A stretch of DNA of 10,368 nucleotides from Euryarchaeota archaeon UBA39. GTDB taxonomy: Archaea; Thermoplasmatota; Poseidoniia; Poseidoniales; Thalassarchaeaceae. The notes under the pieces are model-generated. The model was not told the origin of the DNA, searched no databases, and saw only the letters and a program-made list of their open reading frames with translations. Each line of letters opens with the position of its first letter. The stretch's first letter is position 1. Shown here piece after piece: positions 6,741 to 10,368 of this stretch. The stretch is from the NCBI GenBank assembly GCA_002503045.1, contig DAQW01000012.1, positions 1 through 10,368 of the forward strand, read 5' to 3'. Position numbers and translations under genes: made by a program.

Positions 6741-7997
6741 ATGGACACGGTTATTGTTGGTGCATCGGAGGTCGCTCATCTCAGTAAATCCAATGAAAAT
6801 AATGGACGAATAGATGGCGAATTAATGCTAAATAGAGATGCACATGTTACCGAAGATTTGGCTATGCATATCAAAGATGGGATGATCGTTAAATTTTCCA
6901 CCAATGAAGAAATGAAACTAGAATGGGGATTACCTTCTGGTTCAAATGATAATCTCAATTATATCGATGTTGAAGGTGCAGCAATTATTCCTGGATTTGT
7001 TGATGCACATACGCACCTTCTATGGGACGGAGATCGTTCCAATGAGATGGCTATGAAACTGAGTGGGATGTCATATAGACAAATTTCAGAACAAGGATTA
7101 GGTATTGCATCTACTGTTTCAGCAACGCAAAAAGCGTCTTTAAATCGATTAATTGAAATTGGCAAATCACGATTGAAAAGAGCACATAATTTGGGCACTA
7201 CGACTTTAGAAGCAAAGAGTGGATATGGATTAGATTTAGAAACAGAATTAAGATTGTTACAGGCATCTTCATCATTAGAGAATAATGGAGTATCACTCCA
7301 CCATACTTGGTTAGGAGCACATGCATATCCCGAACAAGTAGACAAAAATAATTGGAATCGGCATCTTATTGATGAACAAATTCCAGCAATTATAGATCAA
7401 GGAATTGCTAGTTATGTTGATGTATTCTGTGAACCGGGATGGTTTTCAATTGAAACAACTGATGAAATATGTCGTGCATCAATGCAACATGGACTTGATA
7501 TTCGTTTACATGTTGACGAATTTACCGATGGAGGAGGCCTCACTCTAGCATCCGAATTGGGTGCTAAAACTGCAGACCACGCTGGATTTTCTTCGGATGA
7601 TGCTAGAGCTAAAGCATCTAATGCAGATGTAAACACAGGATTCCTCCCAGGTACACCTTATGTCCATGGAGATTCCTTTACCACTGATCTTACGCGTTGC
7701 ATCGAAGAAGGATGGAAATGGTCCTTAGCTAGCGATTTTAATCCAAATTGCAGAAGTCTATCTATTCCTTTCGTAGGCAGTTTAGCAGTACATAGGATGA
7801 GAATCCCACCAATAGCTGCACTAATAGCAGTGACTGCAAATGCAGCATCTACTGTAAATGGAAAGGAGGGTGTTGGGAAATTGATTGAAGGCGGAGTTGC
7901 AGATCTAAACATCTTGAGAACGAACAGTGCCGATGGATGGTGCTTAATGCCAGGAGATAATCCGGTTAAAATGACAATTCACCATAGTCAATTGTAA
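6741..7997 (+). CDS. hutI: Imidazolonepropionase (histidine degradation)
   Basis: A 418-aa metal-dependent amidohydrolase that opens 4-imidazolone-5-propionate to N-formimino-glutamate, the third step of histidine breakdown. Family marks: IIPGFVDAHTHLLWDGDR with metal ligands His90 and His92, the HutI-specific TLEAKSGYGLDLETEL (about 155-170), TWLGAHAYP, VDVFCEPGWF, a third metal ligand His257 in RLHVDEF, His280 in TADHAG, GFLPGTPYV, and Asp332 in LASDFNPN. The C-terminal beta-sandwich ends with the GVADLNIL segment typical of amidohydrolases. I placed the start at the ATG at 6741. An in-frame TTG at 6723 would add six residues, but the ATG is the better codon and fits a promoter centred 25 nt upstream. 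No other hut genes are in the window. Confidence 0.92.
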   Translation: MDTVIVGASEVAHLSKSNENNGRIDGELMLNRDAHVTEDLAMHIKDGMIVKFSTNEEMKLEWGLPSGSNDNLNYIDVEGAAIIPGFVDAHTHLLWDGDRSNEMAMKLSGMSYRQISEQGLGIASTVSATQKASLNRLIEIGKSRLKRAHNLGTTTLEAKSGYGLDLETELRLLQASSSLENNGVSLHHTWLGAHAYPEQVDKNNWNRHLIDEQIPAIIDQGIASYVDVFCEPGWFSIETTDEICRASMQHGLDIRLHVDEFTDGGGLTLASELGAKTADHAGFSSDDARAKASNADVNTGFLPGTPYVHGDSFTTDLTRCIEEGWKWSLASDFNPNCRSLSIPFVGSLAVHRMRIPPIAALIAVTANAASTVNGKEGVGKLIEGGVADLNILRTNSADGWCLMPGDNPVKMTIHHSQL

Positions 7998-8054
7998 AAT
8001 CAAATAGTTAGAAATAATTCTATAAATATTAATTTACATTGAATGGAATATTTT

Positions 8055-8078
8055 ACTGGTAGAATTGATTCTACTAGT
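8055..8078. repeat. 11-bp inverted repeat downstream of hutI
   Basis: Arms ACTGGTAGAAT (8055-8065) and ATTCTACTAGT (8068-8078) are separated by 2 nt, with one mismatch that becomes a G-U pair in RNA. It begins 57 nt after the hutI stop. It may form a hairpin at the end of the hutI mRNA or be a protein-binding dyad. No T-run follows directly. Confidence 0.5.
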
Positions 8079-8134
8079 TCCACATTACATTAAATCACAA
8101 TTTACTGTTATTACTAATTTCTCGACTATAGTAG

Positions 8135-8158
8135 GGCCGATAACGTACATTATCGGCC
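8135..8158 (+). terminator. 9-bp perfect hairpin followed by T-rich tract
   Basis: GGCCGATAA (8135-8143) pairs perfectly with TTATCGGCC (8150-8158) around a 6-nt loop, and is followed by the T-rich TTGTTTATATTTTTAATTT. This looks like a factor-independent terminator for hutI, about 140 nt after its stop. Archaea usually terminate on T-runs alone, so the stable stem is unusual; a palindromic operator is the alternative. Confidence 0.5.
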
Positions 8159-8334
8159 ATTGTTTATATTTTTAATTTATATTTAATACCAAATATTAGA
8201 GCAGTCTATTGATTATTTTTGAAAAATGCAAAATTACTCAAATTAATGCCGAATACCCCCTACTCTAGAGATAAATTGAATATTTTTTCAACAATCTCCG
8301 TATCATTCAAATCTCTCCTAATCTCCGATCAATC

Positions 8335-8484
8335 ATGTCATACGAAGGGTTCTGTCTAAAATGCAAAACATATGGCCCCATCAGAGATGGGAAATTAATC
8401 GTTATGAGTAATGGACGTACTCGATGTGCTGGTTTCTGTTCCGAAGAAGGTTGCACAGGAAAAATTTCTAAGATTGTTGGATAA
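8335..8484 (+). CDS. Small zinc-ribbon protein, 49 aa
   Basis: The short reading frame starts MSYEGFCLKC and ends TGKISKIVG. Cysteines at 7 and 10 (CxxC) and at 35 and 40 (Cx4C), with a further Cys31, flank a segment with VMSNGRTRCAGFC. The layout, CxxC followed by a beta hairpin with 'M.NGR....G.C' and a second cysteine pair, resembles the small DUF5679-like zinc ribbons of archaea and viruses, whose role is unknown. Family membership is from pattern memory. The gene ends immediately next to the stop codon of the convergent NikR-like gene, with no bases between them. No clear ribosome binding site precedes the ATG; a weak AT-rich TATCATTCAAAT (8301-8312) lies at the distance expected of a TATA box for a leaderless gene. 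Confidence 0.65.
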   Translation: MSYEGFCLKCKTYGPIRDGKLIVMSNGRTRCAGFCSEEGCTGKISKIVG

Positions 8485-8910
8485 TTAACAGCATCCTTCA
8501 TCTCGATCAGGAGCTATTACAAATTCCACTCTATCTACTTGATTGATATTTCGTAAATCTGAAACCATTTGTTTGACTGAACCAGATAAACCGCTGACTT
8601 GCATAATATCAACACATGAATGACTGTTTGGTAGACAATTATGGTGATAGGATGATACTGTTACAGTCCCTGAATGTCTAATTTCTGATAATTTATGTTC
8701 AACATCGTGCTGGAAGTATACTACTGCTGTACCTTCTATTAGAATGTCAGGTGACATATGATTCAATTCACCTCGTAAATTCTTTTCATAGAAGTTGATG
8801 CTGGCTTCTCTAAGAAACATGCTCCTGTTCTTATAACCTGAATTGACGACCATTTCATCTAGGCGCTCTGCGAATTCATTATCGGTACTAAACGACACTA
8901 TTCGACTCAT
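8485..8910 (-). CDS. NikR-like metal-responsive transcriptional regulator
   Basis: A 141-aa protein with NikR architecture. The N-terminus (1-45, starting MSRIVSFSTD) is a ribbon-helix-helix DNA-binding domain. Residues about 58-134 form an ACT-like sensor domain, from GTAVVYFQHD to DRVEFVIAP. NikR binds nickel through a His-x-His...Cys cluster. Here the matching segment, VSSYHHNCLPNSHSCVDIM, has His89, His90, Cys92, His97 and Cys99, about two residues longer than E. coli NikR and richer in cysteine. His68, His72 and His79 lie in the first half of the domain. The protein ends in Cys140-Cys141. The ligand set therefore differs from classical nickel NikR, and the sensed metal cannot be assigned. 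It is divergent from a ZnuA-like lipoprotein gene across 87 bp, which suggests it regulates that gene in response to zinc or another transition metal. Confidence 0.82.
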   Translation of the reverse strand: MSRIVSFSTDNEFAERLDEMVVNSGYKNRSMFLREASINFYEKNLRGELNHMSPDILIEGTAVVYFQHDVEHKLSEIRHSGTVTVSSYHHNCLPNSHSCVDIMQVSGLSGSVKQMVSDLRNINQVDRVEFVIAPDRDEGCC

Positions 8911-8931
8911 AATTTTGCGATTTCATACACA

Positions 8932-8940
8932 GTAATAATA
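8932..8940 (-). promoter_or_regulatory. TATA-box candidate of the NikR-like gene
   Basis: The minus strand reads TATTATTAC, centred about 26 nt before the ATG at 8910, consistent with a leaderless transcript. It is part of a GTAAT-N4-ATTAC dyad (8932-8945), so a regulator bound there would cover the promoter. The same 9-mer lies at the same distance from the ribbon-helix-helix gene near the left edge. Confidence 0.5.
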
Positions 8941-8955
8941 ATTACGACTTTTCTA

Positions 8956-8985
8956 ATTATTAACATATATTAAATATCTAATAAT
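8956..8985. promoter_or_regulatory. AT-rich dyad with 16-nt spacer, candidate operator of the NikR-like regulator
   Basis: ATTATTA (8956-8962) and TAATAAT (8979-8985) are perfect inverted arms separated by 16 nt. Classical NikR operators are two 6-nt arms separated by 16 nt, so the geometry fits although the E. coli arm sequence does not; the arms resemble the AT-rich half-sites of Helicobacter NikR. The spacer holds the TATA box of the lipoprotein gene, so binding would block TBP. Chance is possible in DNA this AT-rich. Confidence 0.4.
8966..8977 (+). promoter_or_regulatory. TATA box of the ZnuA-like lipoprotein gene
   Basis: TATATTAAATAT is centred 26-27 nt upstream of the ATG at 8998. This is the expected archaeal TATA distance for transcription starting at or beside the ATG. 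Only a weak GAGG lies before the start codon, which fits a leaderless message. Confidence 0.55.
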
Positions 8986-8997
8986 GTTCGCGAGGCC

Positions 8998-10368
8998 ATG
9001 AATAGTAGAACCTTGAGAGTACTAATGGCCAGTTTGATTATGGTAATGTCTAGCCTAGCTGGGTGTCTCGGTGGAACTTTGGAAGAAGTATCTGATCAAG
9101 ATCAAGAATACTTAGGGAAAGTAATTGCATCAACATACCACGTTGAACAATTGTTATCCGCAGTTGGTGGAGATTTGATCGAGGTAGAATTACTTAGTCC
9201 AACTAATACTCCTGTACACGATTATGAGCCTACAGCCACAGATATACTACGATTACAAGATGCTGATGTTTTCTTTTATCATGGTTTAGGACTTGAACCG
9301 TGGGTAGAATCTACACTGACTGGACTTAGTGTCGCTGCCCCTACATCTGTTTCAACTCATGCTATGCCTTCTGGCGAAACAGCCCTCGATTACGAATCAT
9401 TACTTGTCGGGGAACTATGCGAACATCTCAATGAGGGGCCTTTTGAGAATGCTACTCTAGTTATGGATCGGGAATCAATGACTGAACTTCATGCAGAACA
9501 TGTGACATACAATATGTCGTTCCCAGTTATGGATGATGATCATGACGAACATGGTGAGGAGGATCATGACGAACATGATGCCCATGAAGGACATGGGCAT
9601 GCTTCGCCTATGGAGACAATCACTAACCCTAATGGTTGTCCAACTGATTTTGTTATCGTAATTTACGAATTAGAAAAGGGGGAAGTTGTTCTCGAATTCG
9701 AAGATGAAGATGGACATGATTTCGACATGGTCGTACTCAAGATGGGTGGAGGCCACGCACACCACCACCACGATGAGGAGCATGGTGATGATGACCATGA
9801 TGAAATCACTCAAGAAGACTGTGAAAGAAGAAATGGAACTTGGGAAGAAATTCCAGACAGAGTAGGAGAATTCCACTGTGACTTTGAACATAATGAACAT
9901 GATGAACATGACGATGATCATGATGATGAAATGACACCTGAAATGGCATTACAAAGTTTTGATTCAAACAACGACAGTCACATTTCATGGGATGAATTCA
10001 GGGTTGCTTGGACTAGTGAAGACCATGACGACCACGGTGACGATCGGCATGATAACGAAACTCACGATGAACATAATGCAATGGAAGAAGCAATGGAAGA
10101 ATACATGCTTGATTTATTGTATGTTGGTTTCAATGAATCTGATGCAGATAATAACACACTGTTGAATATGACTGAACTACACCATTTCATTGAAACTATA
10201 GAAGATATTGAAGATGATATGGAATCTGTTTCAACTCAAATAATGATTTCAGCATTTGATGATGACGAAGATGGTAAGTTGTCACTGAGTGAATTCACCA
10301 GCATGATGGAAACTATGAATAATGGTAGCGAGGGACACAACGAGACTGGAAGCCATAACGGTACTGGA
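8998..10368 (+). CDS. ZnuA-like metal-binding lipoprotein with His/Asp clusters and three EF-hands (C-terminus beyond window)
   Basis: The frame stays open for 457 codons to the window edge. Residues 1-23 are a lipoprotein signal with lipobox LAGC (Cys23 is the lipid anchor). Residues about 40-112 match the N-terminal lobe of ZnuA-type zinc ABC-importer binding proteins: VIASTYHVEQLLSAVGGD, then TPVHDYEPTATDILRLQDAD with metal ligand His74, then FFYHGLGLEPWVE. His/Asp clusters follow at 179-201, 253-268, 297-310 and 341-359, with Cys275 and Cys294 possibly paired. Three canonical EF-hand loops lie at 322-333, 382-393 and 421-432, each with Asp/Asn at positions 1, 3 and 5, a hydrophobic at 8 and Glu at 12. 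The second ZnuA lobe, with its other ligands, is not seen in the window. It probably captures zinc outside the cell, and the EF-hands may bind seawater calcium. It is divergent from the NikR-like regulator gene. Confidence 0.82.
   Translation, partial: MNSRTLRVLMASLIMVMSSLAGCLGGTLEEVSDQDQEYLGKVIASTYHVEQLLSAVGGDLIEVELLSPTNTPVHDYEPTATDILRLQDADVFFYHGLGLEPWVESTLTGLSVAAPTSVSTHAMPSGETALDYESLLVGELCEHLNEGPFENATLVMDRESMTELHAEHVTYNMSFPVMDDDHDEHGEEDHDEHDAHEGHGHASPMETITNPNGCPTDFVIVIYELEKGEVVLEFEDEDGHDFDMVVLKMGGGHAHHHHDEEHGDDDHDEITQEDCERRNGTWEEIPDRVGEFHCDFEHNEHDEHDDDHDDEMTPEMALQSFDSNNDSHISWDEFRVAWTSEDHDDHGDDRHDNETHDEHNAMEEAMEEYMLDLLYVGFNESDADNNTLLNMTELHHFIETIEDIEDDMESVSTQIMISAFDDDEDGKLSLSEFTSMMETMNNGSEGHNETGSHNGTG
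9538..9577 (+). repeat. 16-nt direct repeat in the His/Asp-rich coding region
   Basis: GATCATGACGAACATG occurs at 9538-9553 and again at 9562-9577, in the same frame, encoding DHDEH twice within the first His/Asp cluster. The 24-nt period suggests that the cluster grew by local duplication rather than by point mutation alone. Confidence 0.7.

Larger units (their letters stand above)
7998..8334. other. Gene-free AT-rich stretch with two hairpins
   Basis: No convincing coding sequence on either strand; the longest plus-strand candidate (37 codons from 8246) has no family resemblance. The stretch holds two strong inverted repeats (8055-8078 and 8135-8158), the second followed by T-rich sequence, and a weak TTGAA/TTCAA dyad (8276-8291). 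It probably combines the hutI terminator with the promoter of the zinc-ribbon gene. Confidence 0.5.

Noticed and set aside
8246..8359. 37-codon plus-strand frame starting MPNTPYSRDK
   Set aside because: It overlaps the better-supported zinc-ribbon frame and has no recognisable pattern or ribosome binding site.
8923..8928. TCATAC, identical to the E. coli NikR half-site, upstream of the NikR-like gene
   Set aside because: No matching GTATGA lies 16 nt away, and a single 6-mer is expected by chance.
9670..9988. Overlapping minus-strand reading frames rich in Met, Ile, Val and His, and a plus-strand frame at 9959-10165
   Set aside because: They are other-frame readings of the His/Asp-rich lipoprotein gene, whose repetitive GAT/CAT/GAA codons remove stops in other frames. 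No family pattern is seen in them.
1..10368. tRNA or rRNA genes, CRISPR arrays, insertion sequences
   Set aside because: I saw no cloverleaf-like segments, no regularly spaced repeats with unique spacers, and no transposase motifs. The only exact tandem-like repeats noted are inside the His/Asp-rich coding region.

Overview
The window looks like a piece of an archaeal chromosome, most likely a planktonic marine euryarchaeon of the Poseidoniales (Marine Group II) type. This rests on an archaeal-style Kae1 protein, a methylmalonyl-CoA mutase large subunit without its B12 domain, TATA-like boxes about 26 nt upstream of several start codons (leaderless promoters), AT-rich codon use, and a secreted lipoprotein rich in acidic residues and EF-hands. 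The placement is inferred from gene content and no phylogeny was run.

Positions 1-6691 are read from the minus strand. From upstream to downstream they hold: kae1 (tRNA t6A synthesis); an unrecognised 290-aa protein with a low-complexity linker and a helical C-terminus, overlapping kae1; the methylmalonyl-CoA mutase catalytic subunit; methylmalonyl-CoA epimerase; an unrecognised 102-aa helical protein; a NatA/NatB-like ABC exporter pair; a 56-aa ribbon-helix-helix protein; and the first 45 codons of a type I GTP cyclohydrolase (folE) that runs off the left edge. Spacings are short (14-nt overlap, 36, 8, 39 and 8 nt, then 4-nt overlap), so kae1 to the permease may be one transcript. The ribbon-helix-helix gene and folE start again from their own promoter.

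An imidazolonepropionase (hutI) diverges from kae1 across 49 bp. After it comes a 337-bp gene-free stretch with two clear hairpins, then a 49-aa zinc-ribbon protein.

The right end is a metal-handling locus. A NikR-like regulator (minus) is divergent from a large lipoprotein (plus) that is still open at the window edge. That protein begins as a ZnuA-type zinc-binding lobe and then carries four His/Asp clusters and three canonical EF-hand loops. The shared intergenic region holds TATA boxes for both genes and an AT-rich dyad with NikR-like N16 spacing that encloses the lipoprotein TATA box. A metal-sensing repressor controlling a metal-capturing lipoprotein is the simplest reading. This locus is the most unusual thing in the window.
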